A DNA stretch of 25,780 nucleotides from SAR324 cluster bacterium. Lineage in GTDB: Bacteria > SAR324 > NAC60-12. Both the position numbers and the translations under genes were made by a program. This document shows, piece by piece, positions 7,791 to 16,974 of the stretch (position 1 is its first letter; the number at the start of each line of letters is the position of its first letter). Under the pieces are notes generated by a model that made no database searches, had not been told where the DNA came from, and saw nothing but the letters and a program-made list of their open reading frames with translations. The stretch covers positions 1 to 25,780 of the forward strand of contig JAPKDT010000004.1 in the NCBI GenBank assembly GCA_028822475.1, written 5' to 3'.

Positions 7791-8159
7791 TTACAATACT
7801 TCCGGGGCGAGTGAGAGGATACGCATGAATTTTCCAACTCGGAGCTCTCTTGCTACCGGACCGAATATTCGTGTTCCCACCGGCTCACGTTTAGCGTCAA
7901 TTACTACAGCAGAGTTTTCATCAAATTTAATGTAACTGCCGTCTGTACGACGAAATTCTTTTTTTGTACGGACTACTACAGCCCTGACTACATCACCTGA
8001 TTTTACCTTAGAATGAGGAAGACAATCCTTGATAGATGCAACAATGACATCTCCTACCCGTGCATATCGTCTCTTTGATCCTCCAAGAACCTTGATGCAC
8101 ATCAGTCTTTTTGCTCCGGAGTTATCAGCAACTCCCAGAATACTTTGTGTTTGTATCAT
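7791..8159 (-). CDS. rplN: Large ribosomal subunit protein uL14
   Basis: L14 lies at the subunit interface and forms bridges with 16S rRNA; it is also the docking site of the silencing factor RsfS in other bacteria. The protein has 122 residues, opening MIQTQSILGVADNSGAKRLM and ending ELRVGKFMRILSLAPEVL. Its ATG overlaps the rpsQ stop by 4 bases (ATGA), so S10 and spc are joined here with no room for the separate spc promoter known from E. coli. Confidence 0.98.
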   Translation of the reverse strand: MIQTQSILGVADNSGAKRLMCIKVLGGSKRRYARVGDVIVASIKDCLPHSKVKSGDVVRAVVVRTKKEFRRTDGSYIKFDENSAVVIDAKREPVGTRIFGPVARELRVGKFMRILSLAPEVL

Positions 8160-8395
8160 TGTGCCCGTTTATATAATCTGAAACGCTTACGTTTGCTCAA
8201 GGGTCTGCACTCGGCAATTTCTACTAAATCACCAATCTTGCATTCGTTATTCTCATCATGAGTAACGAATTTCTTTGAACGTTTGATGGTCTTTTTGTAA
8301 ATAGGGTGTTTAACCTTACGCTCAACCTTAACGACAATGGACTTGTCCATATTATCACTGACAACAACTCCACTCTGCAACTTCAGTTTGCTCAT
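8156..8395 (-). CDS. rpsQ: Small ribosomal subunit protein uS17
   Basis: S17 is an early-assembly 30S protein with an OB fold that binds 16S helices 7 and 11. The 79-residue protein shows LQSGVVVSDNMDKSIVVKVE, the HPIYKKTIKRSKKFVTHDE strand and the end RPLSKRKRFRLYK. It starts one base after rpmC stops, and its own stop overlaps the rplN start. Confidence 0.97.
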   Translation of the reverse strand: MSKLKLQSGVVVSDNMDKSIVVKVERKVKHPIYKKTIKRSKKFVTHDENNECKIGDLVEIAECRPLSKRKRFRLYKRAQ

Positions 8396-8396
8396 T

Positions 8397-8606
8397 TTAG
8401 CCTTCCACTTGTGATTGTTGTGCCTGTATTTCAGTCAACACTGTATTCAAGCGGGCTATATTACGTCGTGTTTTTTTGATCATAATAACATCCGCTAACT
8501 GCCGTGATACATGCCCACAGCGTAATCGCAGGTATTCTTCTTTAAGGTCTATCATTTTTGCTTCCAGTTCATTGACTGGCAGAGCTCGTAATTCAGAAGC
8601 CTTCAT
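8397..8606 (-). CDS. rpmC: Large ribosomal subunit protein uL29
   Basis: L29 sits at the tunnel exit with L23 and forms part of the docking site for SRP and trigger factor. The protein has 69 residues, is helical, and begins MKASELRALPVNELEAKMID, with the IKKTRRNIARLNTVLTE helix late in the protein. Its ATG overlaps the rplP stop by 4 bases (ATGA). Confidence 0.96.
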   Translation of the reverse strand: MKASELRALPVNELEAKMIDLKEEYLRLRCGHVSRQLADVIMIKKTRRNIARLNTVLTEIQAQQSQVEG

Positions 8607-9019
8607 AATACAGCAGCTCTTTTGATAATTTTTGTTTTAATGGATATTTTGTATGCAGCCAAACGTAATGCTTCATAAGCAACTACTTCAGGTACACCAT
8701 CGATTTCGTAAAGAACACGTCCTGGATGTATTTTTGCCACCCATGTATCAACCGCACCTTTTCCTTTACCCATTCGGGTTTCCGCAGGTCGCTTGGTTAC
8801 TGGTTTATCCGGAAATACTCTAATCCAAGTTTTTCCACCACGTTTTAATGTTCTTGTAATGACTCGCCGAGCTGCTTCAATCTGTCGTGTTGTAAGGTAT
8901 CCACGACCAATTGCTTGCAGGCCTATAGAGCCAAAACTAATTTTATTCCCAGTATGCGCGTCTCCTTTCATTCTACCGCGCATCTGTTTTCGAAACTTTG
9001 TCTTTTTTGGCATTAACAT
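8603..9019 (-). CDS. rplP: Large ribosomal subunit protein uL16
   Basis: L16 shapes the A-site tRNA elbow contact and is essential for late 50S maturation. The protein has 138 residues starting MLMPKKTKFRKQMRGRMKG, with the conserved WIRVFPDKPVTKRPAETRMG and GKGKGAVDTWVAKIHPGRVL. I keep the first ATG, since MLxPK is the family start. It lies 19 bases after rpsC. Confidence 0.98.
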   Translation of the reverse strand: MLMPKKTKFRKQMRGRMKGDAHTGNKISFGSIGLQAIGRGYLTTRQIEAARRVITRTLKRGGKTWIRVFPDKPVTKRPAETRMGKGKGAVDTWVAKIHPGRVLYEIDGVPEVVAYEALRLAAYKISIKTKIIKRAAVL

Positions 9020-9038
9020 GGCTATAACTCTCTAATCT

Positions 9039-9686
9039 CTATGATCGTCTTCCGCGGGATTTTCCATAATCCTCCCCACGATAAACCCAGACCTTAACTC
9101 CAATAATGCCATAGGTTGTGTTTGCTTCAGCGACACCGTAATCAATATCAACGCGTAAAGTATGCAGTCTCACCTGTCCTTCACGGACCCACTCTGAACG
9201 AGCGATCTCAGCTCCGTTCAAGCGACCGCCGACCATGACTTTACAGCCTGCGATATTCATCCGCATTGCTGCTTGTATTGAACGTTTGACTGCGCGTCTG
9301 TAGGCAATTCTACGTTCAAGCTGACTGGCGATGTTTTCCGCGATCAAGGTCGCATCAATTTCCGCACGCTTAATTTCCTTAATGTTTATTACCACATCAT
9401 GCGGGGTACGTTTACTGAGCTCTTGCTTTAGCCGCTCAACTTCATCACCTTTTCTACCGATGATTATTCCGGGGCGCGCTGAAAAAATATTTACTTTAGT
9501 TTTTTTGGCTGTGCGCTCGACTTCGATTTTCGAAATTGCCGCATGCTTGAGACGAGCTTTTACAAACTTTTGAATATCCAAATCCTGTTTCAGTTGACTT
9601 GCATAATCTTTTTCTGCAAACCACTTGGAGTTCCATGTCTTGGAAATACCAAGTCTCAAACCGATTGGATTTACTTTTTGTCCCAC
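9039..9686 (-). CDS. rpsC: Small ribosomal subunit protein uS3
   Basis: S3 forms the mRNA entry pore with S4 and S5 and helps unwind mRNA. The protein has 215 residues with an N-terminal KH domain (PGIIIGRKGDEVERLKQEL, holding the GxxG loop as GRKG) and the C-terminal GCKVMVGGRLNGAEIARSEW. It is preceded by a 60-base gap after rplV that contains a small hairpin, and followed closely by rplP. Confidence 0.98.
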   Translation of the reverse strand: MGQKVNPIGLRLGISKTWNSKWFAEKDYASQLKQDLDIQKFVKARLKHAAISKIEVERTAKKTKVNIFSARPGIIIGRKGDEVERLKQELSKRTPHDVVINIKEIKRAEIDATLIAENIASQLERRIAYRRAVKRSIQAAMRMNIAGCKVMVGGRLNGAEIARSEWVREGQVRLHTLRVDIDYGVAEANTTYGIIGVKVWVYRGEDYGKSRGRRS

Positions 9687-9746
9687 AATTTACCTTGAAA
9701 AACGTGAATTACTTTTGATAACAAAAGAAATTTAATGATTAAGACT

Positions 9747-10079
9747 TTATTCTCCGATTTCCAGCGTGATGTGGCTGGAGCGTTTTTTAATACCTGATGC
9801 ACGACCCATTGCTCTAGGTCGAAAACGTTTGAGCGCACGTGCCTCATCTACGTATGCAGTGATAACTCTGAAGTTATCTACTTCTGCTTCAGGATCGTGT
9901 CTGTCTGCGTTTGCAATTGCAGACTGCAAGACTTTCATTACAGGTGCGGCAGCTCTGTTACGTAATGTGCTCAATTGAGCCATAGCCCGAACCACATTCA
10001 TACCCCTGATCAAATCGACAACCAAACGTGCTTTTCTTGGCGCCACTCTTAAGTTCCTTGCTGTTGCTTGGGCAGTCAT
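9747..10079 (-). CDS. rplV: Large ribosomal subunit protein uL22
   Basis: L22 lines the exit tunnel and, with L4, forms its constriction. The protein has 110 residues starting MTAQATARNLRVAPRKARLV. The tunnel hairpin and C-terminal signature RFRPRAMGRASGIKKRSSHI is intact. Its start overlaps the rpsS stop by one base. Confidence 0.98.
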   Translation of the reverse strand: MTAQATARNLRVAPRKARLVVDLIRGMNVVRAMAQLSTLRNRAAAPVMKVLQSAIANADRHDPEAEVDNFRVITAYVDEARALKRFRPRAMGRASGIKKRSSHITLEIGE

Positions 10080-10360
10080 TAGCGTTTTGCTCTTTTATCG
10101 TTTTTACCTACATGTCCCCGAAACGTTCGGGTAGGCGCGAATTCACCTAATTTATAACCGACCATATCTTCTGTAATAAAAACAGGTATAAATTTGTTGC
10201 CATTATGTACGGCGATGTTTGTACCAATAAAATCAGGTAAAATAACCGAACGTCTTGACCATGTTTTAATCAGACGTCGATCATTGCTTGCTTTTGCAGC
10301 AGTGACTTTTTTCTCCAGATGGCCATCAACGAAGGGCCCTTTTTTCAACGATCTTGGCAC
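10079..10360 (-). CDS. rpsS: Small ribosomal subunit protein uS19
   Basis: S19 is in the 30S head, paired with S13. The protein has 93 residues and reads MPRSLKKGPFVDGHLEKKV at the start, with SRRSVILPDFIGTNIAVHNG and YKLGEFAPTRTFRGHVG later. These are all diagnostic. It lies 3 bases after rplB and overlaps rplV by one base. Confidence 0.98.
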   Translation of the reverse strand: MPRSLKKGPFVDGHLEKKVTAAKASNDRRLIKTWSRRSVILPDFIGTNIAVHNGNKFIPVFITEDMVGYKLGEFAPTRTFRGHVGKNDKRAKR

Positions 10361-10363
10361 AGT

Positions 10364-11182
10364 TTATTTCCTCTTCAAAATATATTTGTCAGTATCTTTA
10401 CGTTTTCTGGTCTTGGCTCCTTTTGTGGGTTTACCCCAAGGAGTGACAGGATGTCGACCTCCTGATGTCTTACCCTCTCCACCTCCATGCGGATGATCAA
10501 CCGGGTTCATGACAACACCACGTACTGTAGGTCTTCGGCCCAACCAGCGATTACGGCCTGCTTTTCCTTTATTAATATTCATGTGCTCTGCATTGCCGAC
10601 AGTTCCAACTGTAGCCATGCACTCGATTCTTACTTTTCTGATTTCGCCAGAGCGAAGTTTTAGCTGTGCATAGTCGTCTGCTTTCGCCATCAACTGAATA
10701 GCTGCACCTGCGCTACGTCCTAACTGTGCACCTTTTCCTGGGCGAAGCTCAATACAGTGAAGTAGAGTTCCCACTGGAATATTTTTCAAAGGTAGAGCAT
10801 TTCCTGGTTTGATATCGGCATTTTCTCTTGAGAGAATAACATCTCCTACCTTTAAACCTGCAGGTGTTAGGATATAACGTTTTTCACCATCGACATAATG
10901 CAGTAAACTTATTCTTGCACTACGGTTCGGATCATACTCAACACTAGCTACTTTTGCAGGAACCTCTACTTTGTTGCGAGTAAAATCGATAATTCTATAG
11001 CGTCTTTTGTGTCCTCCACCATGATGTCTGACAGTGATACGCCCATTATTATTACGACCGCCTTTTTTATGTAACGGCGCCAGCAGACTTTTCTCAGGTG
11101 TGGAAGTTGTGATTTCTTCAAAAACGAAACCACTCATTCCCCGTCGTCCTGGCGAGGTCGGTTTGTGGAACTTTATTCCCAT
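10364..11182 (-). CDS. rplB: Large ribosomal subunit protein uL2
   Basis: L2 is a primary 23S-binding protein needed for subunit joining and peptidyl-transferase function. The protein has 272 residues with HHGGGHKRRYRIIDF in the RNA-binding core and VMNPVDHPHGGGEGKTSGGR near the C terminus. The latter includes the conserved histidine (His229 in E. coli) important for activity. It lies 17 bases after rplW. Confidence 0.99.
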   Translation of the reverse strand: MGIKFHKPTSPGRRGMSGFVFEEITTSTPEKSLLAPLHKKGGRNNNGRITVRHHGGGHKRRYRIIDFTRNKVEVPAKVASVEYDPNRSARISLLHYVDGEKRYILTPAGLKVGDVILSRENADIKPGNALPLKNIPVGTLLHCIELRPGKGAQLGRSAGAAIQLMAKADDYAQLKLRSGEIRKVRIECMATVGTVGNAEHMNINKGKAGRNRWLGRRPTVRGVVMNPVDHPHGGGEGKTSGGRHPVTPWGKPTKGAKTRKRKDTDKYILKRK

Positions 11183-11199
11183 AATTCTATAAGTTTAGT

Positions 11200-11487
11200 T
11201 TAAGCACCTTCAAAATATTCAATGGACTCTCCAGCTTTAAGAGTGACTAAGGCTTTTTTCCAACTGGACTTGCGTCCCTCAGTTCGTCCTAAGCGCTTCT
11301 TCTTGCCTCGGACATTCATTGTTCTTACTTTCAGCACCGAAACTTTGAATGATTTTTCAACGCTTTCTTTAATCTGTATTTTATTAGCTCTAGGGTCAAC
11401 CTCAAAAGCGAACTGGTTCACTTCTTCTTTCAGAGACAAAGTCTTTTCAGACATTCTTGGTGCTCTGAGCACATCATAAATATTCAT
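11200..11487 (-). CDS. rplW: Large ribosomal subunit protein uL23
   Basis: L23 is the main docking site at the tunnel exit for trigger factor and SRP. The protein has 95 residues beginning NIYDVLRAPRMSEKTLSL, with the family strand NQFAFEVDPRANKIQIKESV and the extended-loop region VRGKKKRLGRTEGRKSSWKK. Its ATG overlaps the rplD stop by one base. Confidence 0.97.
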   Translation of the reverse strand: MNIYDVLRAPRMSEKTLSLKEEVNQFAFEVDPRANKIQIKESVEKSFKVSVLKVRTMNVRGKKKRLGRTEGRKSSWKKALVTLKAGESIEYFEGA

Positions 11488-12110
11488 CAGCTCAACCTTT
11501 CCTTATATGCCTCAAGGGCGTCTTTGAGGAAGATCACTTTATTGTGTTTCATCATTTCATAAACACTTAGACTACGGTAACTAAGTACATGCACATCCGG
11601 AATATTTCTTGAAGCAAGCCGCAGGTTGTCAGATATTTCATCTGTAACAATCAGGACTTTATCCGGAAGTTTTAGTTTACCCAGCAGTGCTTTCAGATTC
11701 TTAGTTTTATTATCGGCCAGCTCAAGACTGTCCAGAATCAGCACACCGTCTTGACGAACTTTTTCCGCGAAAACGGAACGTGTTGCGAGACGCCGGGTTT
11801 TTTTATTCAACCTAAATGCGTGGCTGCGTGGCTGCGGGCCAAAAATTGTTCCACCGTGACGACGAATTGGTGATTTTGCACTACCTGCTCGCGCGCTGCC
11901 TGTACCTTTTTGTCGGTACAATTTGCGTGTGCTGTATGCAACTGCAGAGCGGTTTTTGGTTGCGTGCGTTCCTTGTTGATTTGCGGCTAAAAACTGACGA
12001 ACCACTTCTGAAACAGCTATCCGGTGGTAAGGTGTTTCTAAAATTGAATTATCAATTTCGATCTCACCTGCAGCTTTATTGCCTGTATCAAATGTTTTTA
12101 ATTTTGCCAT
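11487..12110 (-). CDS. rplD: Large ribosomal subunit protein uL4
   Basis: L4 reaches the exit tunnel with an extended loop and in E. coli also represses the S10 operon. The protein has 207 residues, with the loop around KLYRQKGTGSARAGSAKSPI and the following GGTIFGPQPRSHAF. It follows rpsJ by only 24 bases. In nearly all bacteria rplC (L3) lies between these two genes, so rplC is absent here. No long leader that could serve as an L4 target precedes rpsJ. Confidence 0.98.
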   Translation of the reverse strand: MAKLKTFDTGNKAAGEIEIDNSILETPYHRIAVSEVVRQFLAANQQGTHATKNRSAVAYSTRKLYRQKGTGSARAGSAKSPIRRHGGTIFGPQPRSHAFRLNKKTRRLATRSVFAEKVRQDGVLILDSLELADNKTKNLKALLGKLKLPDKVLIVTDEISDNLRLASRNIPDVHVLSYRSLSVYEMMKHNKVIFLKDALEAYKERLS

Positions 12111-12134
12111 GATTATAATTTCCTCTTAAAGGCT

Positions 12135-12446
12135 TTATCCTTCTTGCTTGATGGCGATGTCAACCCCGGCAGAAATATCAAGGCGCATTAAAGCGTCCAT
12201 TGTCTGCGGAGTTGTTTCCAAAATATAGAGTAGTCTTTTGTGAGTACGTATTTCAAACTGTTCTCTCGACTTTTTATCCACGTGTGGAGAACGCAAAACG
12301 GTAAAACTGTTCTTCCTTGTAGGAAGTGGTATCGGTCCGACGATTTCAGCGCCTGTCCTCTTAACAGTGTGAACAATTTCGCTGATTGTTTTGTCGAGTA
12401 ATTTATCGTCGTATCCTTTAAAACGAACTTTTATTTTTTGTTCCAT
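12135..12446 (-). CDS. rpsJ: Small ribosomal subunit protein uS10 (NusE)
   Basis: S10 is in the 30S head and also acts with NusB in transcription antitermination. The protein has 103 residues with KIKVRFKGYDDKLLDKTISE, the loop GPIPLPTRKNSFTVLRSPHV and FEIRTHKRLLYI. It is 16 bases after tuf and 24 bases before rplD, with no rplC between. Confidence 0.98.
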   Translation of the reverse strand: MEQKIKVRFKGYDDKLLDKTISEIVHTVKRTGAEIVGPIPLPTRKNSFTVLRSPHVDKKSREQFEIRTHKRLLYILETTPQTMDALMRLDISAGVDIAIKQEG

Positions 12447-12462
12447 TTAAACCGCCATTTTT

Positions 12463-13662
<1,200 letters not shown>

Positions 13663-13711
13663 CTCGTCTCCTGTTCCTTTTCCTGTTTTTTGACTAATTA
13701 ATAAATTGCGC

Positions 13712-15805
13712 TCAGCCTGAGCAGGCAGACTCTCCTGTGAGAGCCTTCCTTGTTGCTTCAGTCACAGTAGAGTAGTGGCTGAAATGCATGGTGAATGTTG
13801 CTCGTCCCTGTGTAAGCGAACGTAACCGTGTGGAGTAGCCGAACATCTCCGCTAAGGGAGCTTCCGCTGAAATAACCTGAATTCCACCCTGCTCCTCCAT
13901 GCCGCGTATACGACCATGTCGAGCGTTCAGGTCTCCAATTACCTCACCTGTGAATGACACAGGTGTAACAACTTCTATCTTCATTGAAGGCTCAAGTAGA
14001 GTCGGCTTTGCCTTCTGAACTCCTAAACGGAGAGCATTCATTCCCGCAATCGAGAACGCTATTTCCGTAGAAAGTTCCTCCAAATATTCTGCTGCAACCA
14101 AGCTGACTTTCAGGTCTATCATTGCAAATCCGGCAAGCACTCCGTTGCTCATTCCGTCTTGAATTCCCTGTTCTAACGCTTCTGCGAAGTTTGCGGGCAA
14201 ATCATGCGTAGACATTTTGTTTACAAACTCAAATCCACCACCTGCTTTTAAGGGCTCCAGACTAATTCTGCAACTTGCAAATTGCTCTTTTCCGTCCAGT
14301 AGCTTCTCAAATTTTGTTTCTGAGTCAACAGCTTCTGTAATTGTTTCTCGGTAGGCGACCCGTGGTGTCCCTGCTTTACAGTCTACTTTAAACTCACGCT
14401 GAAGCCGGTCTACCATTATTTCCAAGTGGAGCTCGCCCATTCCGGAAATGATGTTCTGTCCTGTTTCTGTATCGACCTTGCTTCGGAAAGAAGGATCTTC
14501 CTGCATCAAGCGTTGCAGTGCATCTTCCAGTTTGTCCTGGTCAGGTTTCGTTTTTGGCTCAATAGCCTGATCAATTACCGGTTCTGGAAACTGCGTTCTT
14601 TCCAACACAATCGGATGATCTTTTGGACAAAGCGTATCTCCCGTGATCAACTCCATTCCGACCACTGCTCCTATGTCTCCTGCGCTGATTGAGGTGACAT
14701 CTTCACGCTTATTTGCGTGCAGTTTAACCAGGTTCCCAATCCGCTGATGTTTGCGTTTACGTGGATTGTATGCTGACTTCCCTGTTTCGAAAGTTCCTGC
14801 ATAAACACGAACAAAGGTCATCTGGCCTGCAAAAGGGTCGCTCGCGACTTTGAATGCAAGTGCGCACAGCGGTTCTGACTCAGAAGCCTCTCTGCTGACC
14901 AAATTATTTGTTACCGGATGATCCCCTTCTACAGGAGGAATATCAAGCGGAGATGGGAGATAATGAACTACCGCGTCTAATAGTTGCTGTACCCCCTTAT
15001 TCTTAAAAGCACTGCCGCACAGTACCGGTGTTATCTGACCGCTCAAAGTTGCTTTTCGTAAAACCCTGACGACCTCTTCCTGACTTACCTCGTCTTCTTC
15101 AACAATCTTTTCGAGTAAGTCATCGTCGTAAAGTGACAGATGCTCCAGCAATTGCCTTCGCCATTCTTGCGCCTGTTCCATCAGGCCGTTTGTTAAATCA
15201 CTACTTTCGTACTCTGATCCATATGCCTCTTCTTTGAAGCGGTGTTCTTGCATCGAAACCAGGTCGATCACACCTTCAAATTGATCTTCCGCGCCAATTG
15301 GAATTTGTATCGCAAGCGGATTTGCTAAAAGCTGTTCCTCAATCGAAACTAGTGCTTTCTCAAAATCTGCACCTACGCGATCCATTTTGTTGACAAAAGC
15401 AATACATGGAACATCGTATCGTTTTGCCTGCAGCCAAACTGTTTCTGACTGCGGCTGCACACCAGCTACTGCACATAGCACCATTACTGCGCCATCAAGT
15501 ACCCGCAGTGAGCGTTCGACCTCCGCGGTAAAATCCACATGTCCCGGAGTATCAATAATGTTCAGCGAATATTTCTGCTGATCAGTCTCCCAGTCACAGG
15601 TCGTTGCCGCTGAAGTAATAGTAATTCCGCGTTCCTGCTCCTGTTCCATCCAGTCCATGGTTGCGGCACCATCATTAACCTCACCAATCTTATGTATGCG
15701 TCCCGTGTAATAAAGGATACGTTCGGTGGTGGTTGTTTTGCCGGCATCAATGTGTGCCATGATGCCGATATTACGCCTCTGCTTAAGCGGGACTGTTTTG
15801 GCCAC
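13712..15805 (-). CDS. fusA: Translation elongation factor EF-G
   Basis: EF-G is the GTPase that drives translocation and, with RRF, ribosome recycling. The protein has 697 residues, standard for EF-G. It shows AHIDAGKT (17-24), RGITITSAATTCDW, DTPGH (85-89) and NKMD (139-142), then domains II-V, including GMGELHLEIMVDRL in domain III and SYSTRL-like GYSTRLRSLTQGRA in domain V. The location in the str cluster between rpsG and tuf favours the canonical fusA over a duplicate such as fusA2. The short reverse-complementary stretches at its very end (GCTCA/TGAGC and CTCTC/GAGAG) lack a T-run. Confidence 0.98.
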   Translation of the reverse strand: MAKTVPLKQRRNIGIMAHIDAGKTTTTERILYYTGRIHKIGEVNDGAATMDWMEQEQERGITITSAATTCDWETDQQKYSLNIIDTPGHVDFTAEVERSLRVLDGAVMVLCAVAGVQPQSETVWLQAKRYDVPCIAFVNKMDRVGADFEKALVSIEEQLLANPLAIQIPIGAEDQFEGVIDLVSMQEHRFKEEAYGSEYESSDLTNGLMEQAQEWRRQLLEHLSLYDDDLLEKIVEEDEVSQEEVVRVLRKATLSGQITPVLCGSAFKNKGVQQLLDAVVHYLPSPLDIPPVEGDHPVTNNLVSREASESEPLCALAFKVASDPFAGQMTFVRVYAGTFETGKSAYNPRKRKHQRIGNLVKLHANKREDVTSISAGDIGAVVGMELITGDTLCPKDHPIVLERTQFPEPVIDQAIEPKTKPDQDKLEDALQRLMQEDPSFRSKVDTETGQNIISGMGELHLEIMVDRLQREFKVDCKAGTPRVAYRETITEAVDSETKFEKLLDGKEQFASCRISLEPLKAGGGFEFVNKMSTHDLPANFAEALEQGIQDGMSNGVLAGFAMIDLKVSLVAAEYLEELSTEIAFSIAGMNALRLGVQKAKPTLLEPSMKIEVVTPVSFTGEVIGDLNARHGRIRGMEEQGGIQVISAEAPLAEMFGYSTRLRSLTQGRATFTMHFSHYSTVTEATRKALTGESACSG

Positions 15806-15855
15806 CTTGGACTAATATTTTGGGCGCTGATTAGTTTCAGCAGAAACCTGTTTCC

Positions 15856-16329
15856 TTACCAACGGTAATGTGCAAAAGCTTTATTCGCTTCAGCCATCTT
15901 ATGCGTATCTTCTTTCTTTTTCATCGCGCTCCCACGTCTGTTTGACGCATCCATGAATTCGTCCGCCAATTTAGCGCGCATAGACAAGCCACTGCGGGAA
16001 TTTGCATTTTCAATCAACCAGCGTATGGCGAGTGACTGACTTCTGCTGTGACGAACTTCCATCGGAACTTGATATGTAGAGCCACCTACACGTCGTGATT
16101 TTACCTCCACTGAAGGCATCACGTTTTCAATCGCGGCTTTAAAGGTTTCCAGGGCTGTCAATTCTGATTCGCGTTCAGTGATTGCATCCAACGCACCATA
16201 AAAAATATTTTCTGCAATACTTTTCTTACCGTGCTTCATTATTGAATTAATGAACTTGCTGACCAAAAGGTCTTTATACTTAGGGTCGGGTAAAATCGAT
16301 CTTTTTTGTGGGGCTCTTCGTCTGGGCAT
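15856..16329 (-). CDS. rpsG: Small ribosomal subunit protein uS7
   Basis: S7 nucleates the 30S head and contacts E-site tRNA; in E. coli it represses the str operon. The protein has 157 residues beginning MPRRRAPQKRSILPDPKYKD, with KSRRVGGSTYQVPMEVRHSR and the C-terminal KKKEDTHKMAEANKAFAHYR followed by W. It is 9 bases after rpsL, so the spacer is too short to hold an S7 operator like that of E. coli, where S7 binds between rpsL and rpsG. Confidence 0.98.
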   Translation of the reverse strand: MPRRRAPQKRSILPDPKYKDLLVSKFINSIMKHGKKSIAENIFYGALDAITERESELTALETFKAAIENVMPSVEVKSRRVGGSTYQVPMEVRHSRSQSLAIRWLIENANSRSGLSMRAKLADEFMDASNRRGSAMKKKEDTHKMAEANKAFAHYRW

Positions 16330-16338
16330 ATCGTTTTT

Positions 16339-16710
16339 TTACAAATCCTTTTTGACGCCGTATTTGGAGCGGGACTGCTTGCGTTCGTTCACCCCCACTG
16401 TGTCAAGTGCGCCGCGTACTACATGGTAGCGTACGCCCGGCAGATCCTTGATCCTACCACCACGAATCAGCACAACCGAATGCTCTTGCAGGTTGTGTCC
16501 AATTCCCGGAATATAACTAGTTACCTCAATTCCATTGGTTAAACGTACCCGCGCAACTTTGCGTAATGCTGAATTAGGTTTCTTTGGTGTTGAAGTGTAG
16601 ACTCTCACACATACACCACGGCGTTGTGGGCATGCCTGCAATGCAGGTGTGTCCCTCTTAACTATTTTGCTTTTGCGACCCTTGCGGACCAACTGACTTA
16701 ATGTCGGCAT
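16339..16710 (-). CDS. rpsL: Small ribosomal subunit protein uS12
   Basis: S12 lies at the decoding centre and controls accuracy. The protein has 123 residues and is highly conserved. Lys43 (in TPKKPNSALRK) and Lys88 (in GRIKDLPGVRYH), the positions changed in streptomycin-resistant strains, are both wild type. Asp89, the methylthiolation site in E. coli, is present. It is the first gene of the operon, about 50 bases downstream of a good promoter, with only a weak purine-rich ribosome-binding site (AAGAA). Confidence 0.99.
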   Translation of the reverse strand: MPTLSQLVRKGRKSKIVKRDTPALQACPQRRGVCVRVYTSTPKKPNSALRKVARVRLTNGIEVTSYIPGIGHNLQEHSVVLIRGGRIKDLPGVRYHVVRGALDTVGVNERKQSRSKYGVKKDL

Positions 16711-16974
16711 AGTTCTGGTACGTTCTTCTTTGTTTCTTGAAGCAACATTTGAATAATCAATCCGCTAATTTAACATTGATTTATAATTTCGTCAATACCT
16801 AATTTCACAATTTGTAAAAAAAACTCAACCTCGTATTTATCTTCTTTTTCATTCTGCTTTGAATGCCAAGTTCTTTATAGCTAGCTGAGCCAAAAAACTT
16901 TGTATTGCATCATTTATAATTTGTCTTAGTATAGCACTGAATCATTACGAATCACACATTTTCATACAAGCAAT
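16711..16974. other. Divergent intergenic region
   Basis: This 264-base AT-rich spacer separates the ribosomal operon (minus) from the YyaL-type gene (plus). On the minus side it contains a clear promoter and a leader of about 50 bases. On the plus side a perfect TATAAT (16915-16920) lies about 55 bases upstream of the ATG, but I see no good -35 at the right distance. An alternative plus-strand pair is TTGCAT (16905-16910) with TAGTAT (16927-16932). No coding frame or RNA gene was recognised. Confidence 0.6.
16767..16795 (-). promoter_or_regulatory. Sigma70-like promoter of the str-S10-spc-alpha operon
   Basis: On the minus strand TTGACG (16795-16790, five of six consensus bases) is followed after exactly 17 bases by TAAATT (16772-16767). 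The surroundings are AT-rich. Transcription would begin near 16760 and leave a leader of about 50 bases before rpsL. It is the best promoter match I found in the window and is correctly placed for the whole cluster. Confidence 0.7.

Noticed and set aside
9712..9727. CTTTTG/CAAAAG hairpin between rplV and rpsC as a terminator
   Set aside because: The stem is six base pairs and AT-rich, and no T-run follows on the transcribed strand.
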